A stretch of DNA of 64,000 bases from Noviherbaspirillum aridicola (GTDB lineage Bacteria > Pseudomonadota > Gammaproteobacteria > Burkholderiales > Burkholderiaceae_D), in contig NZ_BPMK01000003.1 in assembly GCF_019656455.1 (NCBI RefSeq), positions 62,001 through 126,000 on the forward strand, in the 5' to 3' direction. Below are positions 8,922-16,697 of this stretch, piece by piece. Under the pieces are notes generated by a model that saw nothing but the letters and a program-made list of their open reading frames with translations, was not told the DNA's origin and ran no database searches. Position 1 is the stretch's first letter, and the number at the start of each line of letters is the position of its first letter. The position numbers and the translations under genes are program-made.

Positions 8922-9365
8922 ATGAAAACAATCCGTCTGGCCCTGCTGGCGGCCGGCCTGCTCGCGGCGGGCGCCGCACAGGCGCTGGAATACAGGTCGG
9001 TCGGCGCCGCGCCGGCCATTCTTTACGACGCGCCGTCGAGCAAGGGACGCAAGGTATTCGTGGCGCCGCGCGGCATGCCGGTCGAAGTGGTGCTCAGCTA
9101 CGGCGAGTGGGTCAAGATCCGCGACGCCGCGGGCAGCCTGGCCTGGGTCGAGTCCAGGGCGCTGGCCGCCAGGCGCACCGTCGTGGTGGGCGCCGCCGGG
9201 GCACGCGTGCGCGATGCCGCGTCCGATACCGCGCCGCTGGTGTTCACCGCCGAGCGCGGCGTGCTGCTCGACTTCCTCGATGCCACCAACCCGGGCTGGG
9301 TGCGCGTGCGCCACGCGGACGGCCAGGCCGGCTTCGTCCGCGCCGGCGAAGTGTGGGGCGAGTAA
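8922..9365 (+). CDS. Exported SH3-domain (SH3b-like) protein
   Basis: A 147-residue protein with a clear signal peptide (MKTIRLALLAAGLLAAGAAQA). Two bacterial SH3-like repeats follow: SAPAILYDAPSSKGRKV-type at about residues 25-75 and ARVRDAASDTAPLVFTAERG at about 90-140, each with the 'W-V-K-I/R-D-A-G-W-V' pattern. The ATG at 8922 is preceded by GGGAGAG; the longer frame upstream adds no plausible sequence. Such domains bind cell-wall peptides in other proteins, but the actual role here is unknown. It lies between secB and gpsA, 19 bp before gpsA. Confidence 0.75.
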   Translation: MKTIRLALLAAGLLAAGAAQALEYRSVGAAPAILYDAPSSKGRKVFVAPRGMPVEVVLSYGEWVKIRDAAGSLAWVESRALAARRTVVVGAAGARVRDAASDTAPLVFTAERGVLLDFLDATNPGWVRVRHADGQAGFVRAGEVWGE

Positions 9366-9384
9366 GCGTCCGGAATTCTTCTTC

Positions 9385-10377
9385 ATGAACATCACGATAC
9401 TCGGCGCCGGCGCCTGGGGCACGGCGCTTGCCATCCTCCTGGCCGAGCGACATCCGGTCATGCTGTGGGGCCGCGAGGCGCAGGCGATGCGCGACGCCGA
9501 CAGCCTGCGCGAGAACCGGGCCTATCTGCCGGGATTCACGCTGCCGCGGGCGCTGCGGCCGACCGCGGACTTCGATGCCGCGGTGGCGCACGCGGGCGAA
9601 GACGGCCTGCTCATCGTCGCCACCTCCGTGTCCGGCCTGCGGCCGGTGGTCGAACGGCTGCGCGGCAGCCCGGTTCCCAACCTCGTCTGGTTGTGCAAGG
9701 GACTGGAGGAAAACACCCGGCTGCTGCCGCACCAGGTGGTCAGTGAGGTGTTCGGCCGCGCGCTGCCGCATGGCGCGCTGTCCGGTCCGTCCTTCGCCCA
9801 GGAAGTGGCCGCCGGCCTGCCGTGCGCGCTGACCGTGGCCTCCGCCTCGCCCGAGCTGCGCGAGCGCGTGGTGAAGGCAGTCCACGGCCGCTCGATGCGG
9901 GTATATGCGAGCGAAGACCTGGTCGGGGTGGAAGTGGGCGGCGCAGTGAAGAACATCCTCGCGATCGCGACCGGGGTGCTCGACGGCATGGGGCTCGGCC
10001 TCAATGCGCGGGCGGCGCTGATCACCCGCGGCCTGGCCGAAATCACGCGCCTCGGCGTCGCCCTCGGCGGCCGCGCCGAGACCTTCATGGGACTGACCGG
10101 GGTGGGCGACCTGATACTCACCTGCACCGGCGACCTGTCGCGCAACCGTCGCGTCGGTCTCGGGCTGGCCGAAGGCAAGAAGCTGGAAGCGATCGTGCAG
10201 GAACTCGGTCATGTGGCCGAGGGCGTGCGCTGCGCCGGCGCGGTGCGCGCGCTGGCAGGGGACATCGGCATCGAGATGCCGATCGCGGACGCCGTGGCGC
10301 GCGTGCTGTTCGATGGCGATTCGCCCGCGGCGATGGTGGAAAAGCTGCTGTCGCGCGATCCGCGCAACGAGACCTGA
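9385..10377 (+). CDS. gpsA: NAD(P)H-dependent glycerol-3-phosphate dehydrogenase
   Basis: A 330-residue cytoplasmic enzyme reducing dihydroxyacetone phosphate to sn-glycerol 3-phosphate for phospholipid synthesis. The Rossmann motif ITILGAGAWGTALA is at the very N-terminus, and GPSFAQEVA, VGGAVKNILAIATG (catalytic Lys) and GVGDLILTCTGDLSRNR follow. The start is ATG 9385; the longer frame beginning at 9214 reads through the SH3 gene in another frame and is rejected. It ends 9 bp before the stop of the convergent cupin gene. Confidence 0.97.
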   Translation: MNITILGAGAWGTALAILLAERHPVMLWGREAQAMRDADSLRENRAYLPGFTLPRALRPTADFDAAVAHAGEDGLLIVATSVSGLRPVVERLRGSPVPNLVWLCKGLEENTRLLPHQVVSEVFGRALPHGALSGPSFAQEVAAGLPCALTVASASPELRERVVKAVHGRSMRVYASEDLVGVEVGGAVKNILAIATGVLDGMGLGLNARAALITRGLAEITRLGVALGGRAETFMGLTGVGDLILTCTGDLSRNRRVGLGLAEGKKLEAIVQELGHVAEGVRCAGAVRALAGDIGIEMPIADAVARVLFDGDSPAAMVEKLLSRDPRNET

Positions 10378-10386
10378 GGGCCGCTC

Positions 10387-10740
10387 TCAGTCGTCGTCGT
10401 CCTTGCTGTTCTCTCCCTTGCGCAGCATGGTCATCAGCAGCGAGGCGTCGTCGAGCGCGGCGATCGAGTAAGGCGTGCGCCCGTACAGGTAAAGCATCTC
10501 CCCGGCCTGCAGCTGCTGGGTCCCGTCCCCGGTGCGCACCTCGACCACGCCCTCCAGGCATTGCAGCGTCATTTCGCCTTCGACGTGATGCTCGGGCACG
10601 GTCTTGCCCCTGGGCAGAACCAGGCGCATCACCTCGACGTCATCGGTGCGGAACAGGGCCGTCGATGACGAGTCGCCCAGCCGCGCGCCGAGCGGGCGAA
10701 CGTCGATCGGTTCGCAGGGACCGGGATGGGGCAGGGACAT
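10387..10740 (-). CDS. Single-domain cupin protein
   Basis: A 117-residue protein with one conserved beta-barrel cupin domain. PRGKTVPEHHVEGEMTLQCL gives the metal-binding His and Glu of motif 1, and LQAGEMLYLYGRTPYSI is a partial motif 2 in which the final His is absent. The C-terminus is acidic (ends EDDDD-like). Function unknown; family members include small metal-dependent enzymes and sugar or ligand sensors. It stands alone between gpsA and the secretion operon. Confidence 0.75.
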   Translation of the reverse strand: MSLPHPGPCEPIDVRPLGARLGDSSSTALFRTDDVEVMRLVLPRGKTVPEHHVEGEMTLQCLEGVVEVRTGDGTQQLQAGEMLYLYGRTPYSIAALDDASLLMTMLRKGENSKDDDD

Positions 10741-11081
10741 GATCGCTCTCCTCTGATGTCGTCATGTCATCCAGACTGCGGCGCGCGCCGCTTTGTTCCT
10801 TCCCGCCATGAGAGGCCAAAAAGGCAAGCAGGAAAAATTTCCGCAGCGGGCAAAACTATTTGATGCCGCTCAAGTCAGAGGCAGTGCAGGAGGGGCAATC
10901 TGCCGCCTGCCGCCCACCCATAACTACAGTAACGGGCGTACGCCGCCGGCCGGCATGCGAGAATGCTTCGATCTGCTCAAAGTTCTCTCCGGAAATCCGC
11001 AAGATAATGCGCCTCTCCTCAACCAGGACGGCTACGGATTTATACTTGCAAGTTGTTTGTTCAACACTTTCATAAAAAACC
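10741..11081. other. Intergenic region upstream of the type II secretion operon
   Basis: About 340 bases with no credible gene: the open frames across it have implausible composition and no ribosome sites. It holds a 14-bp perfect palindrome (10778-10791, GC-only arms followed by CTTTGTT), perhaps a weak terminator on the plus strand. A TATACT -10-like box at 11041-11046 lies in an AT-rich stretch about 40 bases before gspG. This is the likely promoter region of the gsp operon, but no -35 is convincing. Confidence 0.5.
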
Positions 11082-11543
11082 ATGCGCAATCCACTCGCCC
11101 AGCACTCCCGCATCAACAGCCGCGTCCGTTCGCGCGGCTTCACCCTGATTGAGATCATGGTCGTGGTCGTCATCATGGGCATCCTCGCCGCGCTGGTGGT
11201 GCCGAAGCTGATGGGCCGCGCCGACGACGCGCGCATCACGGCCGCCCGCCAGGACATCGCCACCCTGATGTCGGCACTCAAGCTCTACCGGCTCGACAAC
11301 CAGCGCTATCCCACCACCGACCAGGGCCTGCAGGCGCTGATCAGCAAGCCGACCAGCGGTCCGGCGGCCAACGGCTGGAAGAACGGCGGCTACATCGACA
11401 AGCTGCCCAAGGATCCGTGGGGCGGCCAGTATCAGTACCTGTCGCCGGGCGTGAAGGGCGAAGTGGACGTGTTCTCCTACGGCGCCGACGGCCAGCCCGG
11501 CGGCACCGGCAATGACGCCGACATCGGCTCGTGGGAGCAGTAA
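11082..11543 (+). CDS. gspG: Type II secretion major pseudopilin GspG
   Basis: A 153-residue pseudopilin, main subunit of the inner-membrane pseudopilus that drives substrates through the secretin. The prepilin leader ends at RG|FTLIE, with Glu at +5, and the hydrophobic helix MVVVVIMGILAALVVPKLMG follows. The C-terminal half has the GspG signature DNQRYPTTDQGLQAL and a DPWG..YQYLSPG calcium-site region. It is the first gene of the operon. No Shine-Dalgarno is evident before ATG 11082. Confidence 0.97.
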   Translation: MRNPLAQHSRINSRVRSRGFTLIEIMVVVVIMGILAALVVPKLMGRADDARITAARQDIATLMSALKLYRLDNQRYPTTDQGLQALISKPTSGPAANGWKNGGYIDKLPKDPWGGQYQYLSPGVKGEVDVFSYGADGQPGGTGNDADIGSWEQ

Positions 11544-12025
11544 TACCTTTCCTGCCGGCGCACCGCCGGCGTTCGCAAGGCTTCACGCTGCTGGAGCTGC
11601 TGGTGGTGCTGGTCATCGCCGGCATCCTGCTCGGCATGATCGCCTTCAATGCCATGCCCGGCGAGCGGCAGGCGCTGCAGAACGACGCGCAGCGCCTCGC
11701 GCTGCTGATGCAGCTCGCGCGCGATGAAGCCATCGTGCGCAACCGGCCGATCGCCTTCGAGGCCGATGGCGTGCAGTACCGTTTCCTGGTGCGCGACGGA
11801 CAGGAATGGCAGCAGCTCGGCGATGACGAACTGCTGCGCGCGCGGGAATTCGCCCGCTCGCCGCTGGGCCTGTCGATCTCGCCGCAGACCGGCGGAGAGG
11901 ACCAGCCGCTGCGCATCGTGTTCGGCCGCGAGCCGGTCGACAAGCCCTTCCTGCTCACGCTCTCCTATGGCGAAAGCAGCGTATCCATCCGCGCCGACGG
12001 CATCGGCCATTTCACGATCGAGTAA
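11531..12025 (+). CDS. gspH: Type II secretion minor pseudopilin GspH
   Basis: A 164-residue minor pseudopilin. It starts with GTG 11531, overlapping the end of gspG by 13 bases, which suggests translational coupling. The prepilin cleavage site is QG|FTLLELLVVLVIAGILLG. The C-terminal GspH/FimT fold shows LMQLARDEAIVRNRPIAFE. It forms part of the pseudopilus with GspG, I, J and K. Confidence 0.93.
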   Translation: MGAVIPFLPAHRRRSQGFTLLELLVVLVIAGILLGMIAFNAMPGERQALQNDAQRLALLMQLARDEAIVRNRPIAFEADGVQYRFLVRDGQEWQQLGDDELLRAREFARSPLGLSISPQTGGEDQPLRIVFGREPVDKPFLLTLSYGESSVSIRADGIGHFTIE

Positions 12026-12029
12026 GGCC

Positions 12030-12425
12030 ATGACGCCCAGCCCGCTTTGCCCCGCCCCGCAGGAAGCCCGCAGCCGCGGCTTCACGCTGCTGGAAGTGCT
12101 GGTGGCGCTGGTCGTGGTCGGCACGGCGCTCGGCGCCAGCCTGCGCGCGGTCGCCAGCCTGACCCAGAACAGCGTGGGCCTGCGCTCGGCCATGATGGCC
12201 ACCTGGTCGGCGGAAAATCACCTCGCCAATATCCGCCTGCGCAATGAATTTCCGGAGTTCGGCAAGCGCAGCCTCGAATGCCCGCAGGGCGAGCTGAGGC
12301 TGATATGCGAAGAGGAAGTCATCGCCACCCCCAATCCCTATTTCCGCCGCGTCGAAGTCAATGTCTATGATGCCGAGAATCCGGGCCGGCGCATCATCAA
12401 GCTGTCGCAGATCGTGGGGCGCTGA
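12030..12425 (+). CDS. gspI: Type II secretion minor pseudopilin GspI
   Basis: A 131-residue minor pseudopilin with a short leader cleaved at RG|FTLLEVLVALVVVGTALG. It contains the GspI marker WSAENHLANIRL and ends with VYDAENPGRRIIKLSQIVG. The start is ATG 12030, 4 bases after the gspH stop; longer in-frame sequence belongs to another frame of gspH. In characterised systems GspI nucleates the tip complex with GspJ and GspK. Confidence 0.93.
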   Translation: MTPSPLCPAPQEARSRGFTLLEVLVALVVVGTALGASLRAVASLTQNSVGLRSAMMATWSAENHLANIRLRNEFPEFGKRSLECPQGELRLICEEEVIATPNPYFRRVEVNVYDAENPGRRIIKLSQIVGR

Positions 12426-12426
12426 G

Positions 12427-13104
12427 ATGAAACCCTTGCGCCGCCGCCGCGGCTTCACCCTGATCGAACTGCTGGTGGCCATCACCGTGATGGCGATCGT
12501 TGCCGTGCTCGGCTGGCGCGGGCTCGACAGCATCATTCGCGCACGCGTTTCCCTCAACGATGAACTGACCTCGACCCGCGGCCTGCAGCTGGCCTTCGCC
12601 CAGATGCAGAGCGACTGCTCCAACATCGCGCTGTCCGCCGACATCGGCAACCGGCCCACGCTCGCGGCCCAGCCCGGCCGGCTGGCGCTGGTGCGCATGA
12701 CCTATGCGGAGAACCAGCCCTCGCGCATACAGGTGGTCAGCTATCGCGTCGAGAACGGCAGCCTGGTACGGCGCGAGTCCGTCCCGACGCGCGACCTGCG
12801 GGCGCTCGACGCGGCATGGACCACCGCCATCAGCGACCGCGACGCCACCGAGCCGGTCGCGCTGAGCGGCAATGTCGGCGGCATGGCGGTCCGCAACTGG
12901 AATCCCAACGGCGGCTGGCAGACGAGCAACGGCATCATCTCGAATGCCCAGCAGACCGCGATCCCGGGCGCGGGCCCGGCGGCAGCGGCGGCGGCAAACG
13001 CCGCGGCGCAGGCGGCACAGGGGCCGACCGGCATCGAAGTCTCGCTGCAGCTGCAGGGGCAGCCCGCGAGCCTGATCAAAGTCTTTCTGCTGGGGGCGGC
13101 ATGA
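12427..13104 (+). CDS. gspJ: Type II secretion minor pseudopilin GspJ
   Basis: A 225-residue minor pseudopilin starting 1 base after the gspI stop. The leader ends RRRG|FTLIELLVAITVMAIV. The body shows the GspJ features GWRGLDSIIRARVSL and LRMTYAENQPSRIQVVSYRV-type beta sheet. Odd: an alanine-rich segment (GPAAAAAANAAAQAAQGP, about residues 181-198) interrupts the region before the last strand, probably a flexible loop. It overlaps gspK by ATGA. Confidence 0.93.
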   Translation: MKPLRRRRGFTLIELLVAITVMAIVAVLGWRGLDSIIRARVSLNDELTSTRGLQLAFAQMQSDCSNIALSADIGNRPTLAAQPGRLALVRMTYAENQPSRIQVVSYRVENGSLVRRESVPTRDLRALDAAWTTAISDRDATEPVALSGNVGGMAVRNWNPNGGWQTSNGIISNAQQTAIPGAGPAAAAAANAAAQAAQGPTGIEVSLQLQGQPASLIKVFLLGAA

Positions 13105-14093
13105 GCGCGCGCATGGACCGCCAGCGCGGCGTCGCGGTGATCACCGCGCTGCTGCTGACCACGCTGGCAATCACCATCGTCGCCAGCCTGTTCTGGCAGC
13201 AGCAGGTGCAGGTGCGTTCGATCGAGAACCAGCGCCTGCAGCTGCAGAAGCAGTGGATCCTGCGCGGCGCGCTCGACTGGAGCAGCCTGATCCTGCGCGA
13301 GGACAGGGTCATCGATACCCGCGGCGGCAAGCAGGGCATCGATCATCTCGGCGAACCTTGGGCGGTGCCGCTGGCGGAGACCCGGCTCGACCAGTACGTC
13401 GACAATCCGCAGGCGGCCGGGGACATCCCCGACGCGGCGCTGTCGGGCGGCATCATCGATGCCACGTCGCGCTACAACCTGGGCAATCTGGTGCAGAACG
13501 CGCAGATCAAGCCCGAGGAAGTCGCCGCGTTCTCCCGCCTGCTCGGCTTCCTGCAGCTCAATCCCTCGCTGGCGCAGGCGACCGCGCAAGTAATGCAGCG
13601 CGCCGAAGCGGCCTCGCGTACCAGCACGGCGCCCGGGCAGGCGCCGGCCACCAGTTCCGAGCAGCCGCTGCGCATGATGCAGATCGACGACCTGCTGGCC
13701 GTCCCCGGCTTCACGCCGGAGGCGGTCGAGAAGCTGCGCGATTACGTCGTGTTCATCCCGGTCGATGACGCCAGCAAGCCGGTGAAGATCAATGTCAATA
13801 CCGCGCCGGCGGAGGTGCTGGCCGCAAGAATTGCTACACTTGCACTTTCCGAAGCGACCAGCATTGTTGCCAAACGTCAAAACGCGGCATTCTCGGATGT
13901 GCAATCTTTCGTGACCGCGCTGGGGAAGGGCACTTCCGACGTCAGCTCCAATGCGCTGGCCGTGAGCACCGACTACTTCCTGGTGAACGGCAATGTACGG
14001 CTCAACCGGGCAGGGATGGAAATGCAAGCACTGATCTATCGGGGCGGCCAGAATGCCAGGAAGCCCAAGGTCTTGTGGATCCGCCAACGCTAA
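13101..14093 (+). CDS. gspK: Type II secretion minor pseudopilin GspK
   Basis: A 330-residue large minor pseudopilin that caps the pseudopilus tip. It starts in a 4-base ATGA overlap with gspJ. The leader is MSARMDRQRG|VAVITALLL, with the usual GspK lack of the Phe+1/Glu+5 pattern. SRYNLGNLV and the helix-hairpin-helix-like DDLLAVPGFTPEAVEKLRDYV and INVNTAPAEVL match the GspK body. A Thr/Pro/Ala-rich stretch lies at about residues 175-190. Confidence 0.95.
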   Translation: MSARMDRQRGVAVITALLLTTLAITIVASLFWQQQVQVRSIENQRLQLQKQWILRGALDWSSLILREDRVIDTRGGKQGIDHLGEPWAVPLAETRLDQYVDNPQAAGDIPDAALSGGIIDATSRYNLGNLVQNAQIKPEEVAAFSRLLGFLQLNPSLAQATAQVMQRAEAASRTSTAPGQAPATSSEQPLRMMQIDDLLAVPGFTPEAVEKLRDYVVFIPVDDASKPVKINVNTAPAEVLAARIATLALSEATSIVAKRQNAAFSDVQSFVTALGKGTSDVSSNALAVSTDYFLVNGNVRLNRAGMEMQALIYRGGQNARKPKVLWIRQR

Positions 14094-14112
14094 GAAAAAG
14101 AGAACCGATATC

Positions 14113-15357
14113 TTGAGCACACTCTTCATCCGCCTGCCATCCCAGGCCGCCGCCCAGAGCCTGCAGCCCGGCATGCCCCTGTACTGCGAGTTCGCGGTCG
14201 CCGGCCGCGGACTCGAGCGCGAGGGCGTCGCGGCGCTGCCGGACATGGGCGAGCTGGTGTCGCGCGCGCAGCGCGTGGTGCTGCTCCTGGCGGCTTCCGA
14301 CGTGACGCTTCTGCGGGTGCAGGTGCCGCCGCTGTCGCCGGCGCGCCTGCGCGCCGCGCTGCCCAACCTGGTCGAGGACCAGCTGATGAGCGACCCGGCC
14401 GAGTGCGTGGTGGTGGCCGACGGCAGCCGCGATACGATGCGCACCGTCGCCGTGGTCCAGCGCAACTGGCTCGAGGTGCTGTCGCGCACCCTGGTCGGTC
14501 TCGGCGCGCGCAGCATCGCCGCCTATCCCTCGCAGCTGTGTCTGCCGGTGACGCCGGGCACCTCCAGCGCCGCGGTCGCCGAACAGAGCGGCGACATCGA
14601 CGTCGCGGTCCGGCTGTCCGCGCATGAGGGCCTCGGCCTGTCCATCGTCGCCGACCAGCAGGAGTCGGCCGCCTTCGAGGTGCTGCAGTCGCTGGCGACG
14701 GTGGTGCGCGAGGGACCGATCGATCTCTATGTGCCGGCACCGCGCCTGCGCGACTACGAAGAATCCCTGCACATCGCGCCCGCGCTGAACGAGCGCATCC
14801 GCCTGCATGCCGACGGCTGGCCGCGCTGGCTCGACGGCGCCGCGGCCGCGCCGGTGGAACTCATGAGCGGCCTCGGCGCCGCCGCCGGTCCGAAGCTCGA
14901 CTGGCGCCGCTGGCGCTGGCCGCTGGCGCTCGCGGCCGCGCTGCTGCTGATCAATATCATCGGTCTCAATGTCGAATGGCTGCGCATGCGGCGCGAGGCC
15001 GATGCCCTCGGTGCCGGCATGATCCAGGCCTACCGCAATGCCTTCCCCAAGGATCCGGTGGTGATCGATCCGCTCGCGCAGTTGCGGCAAAAGCTGTCCG
15101 CCTCCCAGCGCGGCACCGGACAGCTCGCACCCGACGATTTCCTCGCGCTGGCCGCGGCCTTCGGCGAAGCCTGGAACGGCGCCGGCCAGGATGCCGGCGC
15201 GCTGGCCGGACTCGAGTATCGCGACCGCGTGCTGAGCGTCAAGCTCAAGCCCGGCGCCAAGGTCGCGCTCGAGCCGCTGCAGAGCGCGCTCGCCTCGCGC
15301 AATCTCTCGCTGGCGCAGAGCGGCGACAACCTCTTGCAGATCAGGAGCGGCAAATGA
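14113..15357 (+). CDS. gspL: Type II secretion inner-membrane assembly protein GspL
   Basis: A bitopic inner-membrane protein of 414 residues linking the ATPase GspE to the pseudopilus. The cytoplasmic actin-like domain covers about residues 1-265 (LRVQVPPLSPARLRAALPNL, LVEDQLMSDP). One membrane helix (WPLALAAALLLINIIGLNVE) and a periplasmic ferredoxin-like domain follow. The likely start is TTG 14113, giving LSTLFIRLPSQ with AAGAGAA upstream; an ATG at 14053 would overlap gspK by 41 bases and adds an unlikely Ser/Lys leader. It overlaps gspM by 4 bases. Confidence 0.9.
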   Translation: MSTLFIRLPSQAAAQSLQPGMPLYCEFAVAGRGLEREGVAALPDMGELVSRAQRVVLLLAASDVTLLRVQVPPLSPARLRAALPNLVEDQLMSDPAECVVVADGSRDTMRTVAVVQRNWLEVLSRTLVGLGARSIAAYPSQLCLPVTPGTSSAAVAEQSGDIDVAVRLSAHEGLGLSIVADQQESAAFEVLQSLATVVREGPIDLYVPAPRLRDYEESLHIAPALNERIRLHADGWPRWLDGAAAAPVELMSGLGAAAGPKLDWRRWRWPLALAAALLLINIIGLNVEWLRMRREADALGAGMIQAYRNAFPKDPVVIDPLAQLRQKLSASQRGTGQLAPDDFLALAAAFGEAWNGAGQDAGALAGLEYRDRVLSVKLKPGAKVALEPLQSALASRNLSLAQSGDNLLQIRSGK

Positions 15358-15911
15358 ACGCGGCAACCAGGACGGCGGGCACCAGCAGCCCGAGGAATCG
15401 CTTGGGCGGCCTGAAGCAGTCGGCCTCCACCTTCTGGAACGAGCGCAACCAGCGTGAGCGGCGCATGCTGTCGCTGGCCGCGGTGGTGGTGGTGCTCGGC
15501 CTCATCTATGCGCTGCTGATCGATCCCGCCATGTCCGGCCGGGCCGACCTCGAAAAACGTCTGCCGGCGCTGCGCCAGCAGGCGGCGGAAGTGCAGGCGC
15601 TGGCCAGGCAGGCCGCCAGCGCGCCCGCGGCTCCCGCCAATACCGCCGCGCCGCCGGCCATGACCCGGGAGAGCCTGGAAACCTCGCTCTCGCGCAAGGG
15701 CATCAAGGCGCAGAACCTGAGCGTCACCGGCGAACTGGCCAAGGCGCAGTTCAATGGCGTATCCTTTGCCGCACTGGTCGACTGGCTGACCGAGATGCAG
15801 GGCGCGCCGCGCATCTCGGTGCTCGATGCAAACGTCGAGGCCCAGGCGCAGCCCGATACCGTCAACGCCACGCTGACGCTGCGACAGCAGCGCGGCGAGG
15901 CCGGGCGCTGA
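15354..15911 (+). CDS. gspM: Type II secretion protein GspM
   Basis: A 185-residue bitopic inner-membrane protein and partner of GspL. The short cytoplasmic part (TFWNERNQRERRMLSLA) precedes one membrane helix (VVVVLGLIYALLIDPA), a Glu/Ala-rich coiled segment and a small periplasmic ferredoxin-like domain. The R-E-R-x-L-x before the helix is a GspM hallmark. The ATG at 15354 overlaps the gspL stop. Confidence 0.92.
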   Translation: MNAATRTAGTSSPRNRLGGLKQSASTFWNERNQRERRMLSLAAVVVVLGLIYALLIDPAMSGRADLEKRLPALRQQAAEVQALARQAASAPAAPANTAAPPAMTRESLETSLSRKGIKAQNLSVTGELAKAQFNGVSFAALVDWLTEMQGAPRISVLDANVEAQAQPDTVNATLTLRQQRGEAGR

Positions 15912-15923
15912 CGAGGAGCGGGC

Positions 15924-16697
15924 GTGCGGCGTGGACTGACATGGCTGTTGGCCGGCGTGCTCGCGGTGCTCGCCACCGTGATCGTTTTTTGCCCCGCATC
16001 CTGGATGTCGGTGCTGGTGGAGCGCCAGACCGGCGGCCGCCTGACGCTGGGCGATGCGCAGGGCACATTGTGGAACGGGTCGGCCTTCATCGGCGGCGCG
16101 CCGAGCGGCAGCGATCCGGTGACGCCGCTGGTGCCGGGCCGCTTCGCGTGGACGCTGTCGCCGCTGGTGCTGCTCGGCCAGGTCGATATCCGGCTGAGCA
16201 ATCCGGATGCGCTGACCCAGCCGGTCAGCATCACCGGCAGCTGGAACCAGTGGCAGGTCAGTCCGGGCGGCATGATGCTGCCGGCGGAGCGGCTGGCCGG
16301 ACTGGGCGCGCCGCTGAACACGATACAGCCGGCGGGCCGCATGCGAATGACCTGGACGCCGCTGCGCATCGCGCGCGAAGGCAATGGCGTGGCGGTCAGC
16401 GGCACCACCACGCTGCACATGGACGACATGTCCTCGCGTCTGTCACCGATCAAGCCCCTGGGCGCCTACCAACTGATAATGGACTGGCGCGGGAGCCAGG
16501 CGGCGCTGGAACTGAAGTCGGTACGCGGGCCGCTTTTGCTTAACGGCAGCGGCAAGCTGGTCAATGGCAGACTGCAGTTTTCAGGCAGGGCAGAGGCAGA
16601 AGAAGGGCAGGAAGACAGGCTGGCAAATCTCTTGAATTTGCTGGGTCAGCGCCGCAGGATCGGCGACAAGGACGTTATCGCGCTAGAGTTCAAATGA
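15924..16697 (+). CDS. gspN: Type II secretion protein GspN
   Basis: A 257-residue protein with one N-terminal membrane helix (LTWLLAGVLAVLATVIVFCP) and a periplasmic beta-rich part showing the GspN motif LTLGDAQGTLWNGSAFIGG. It starts with GTG 15924, with GAGGAGCG immediately upstream. GspN is optional in type II systems and its exact role is unsettled. Its stop overlaps the gspD start (ATGA), so the two are coupled. Confidence 0.9.
   Translation: MRRGLTWLLAGVLAVLATVIVFCPASWMSVLVERQTGGRLTLGDAQGTLWNGSAFIGGAPSGSDPVTPLVPGRFAWTLSPLVLLGQVDIRLSNPDALTQPVSITGSWNQWQVSPGGMMLPAERLAGLGAPLNTIQPAGRMRMTWTPLRIAREGNGVAVSGTTTLHMDDMSSRLSPIKPLGAYQLIMDWRGSQAALELKSVRGPLLLNGSGKLVNGRLQFSGRAEAEEGQEDRLANLLNLLGQRRRIGDKDVIALEFK

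Noticed and set aside
10793-11152. Possible gene just upstream of gspG
   Set aside because: No ribosome site, odd composition, overlaps gspG, and no resemblance to a known family.
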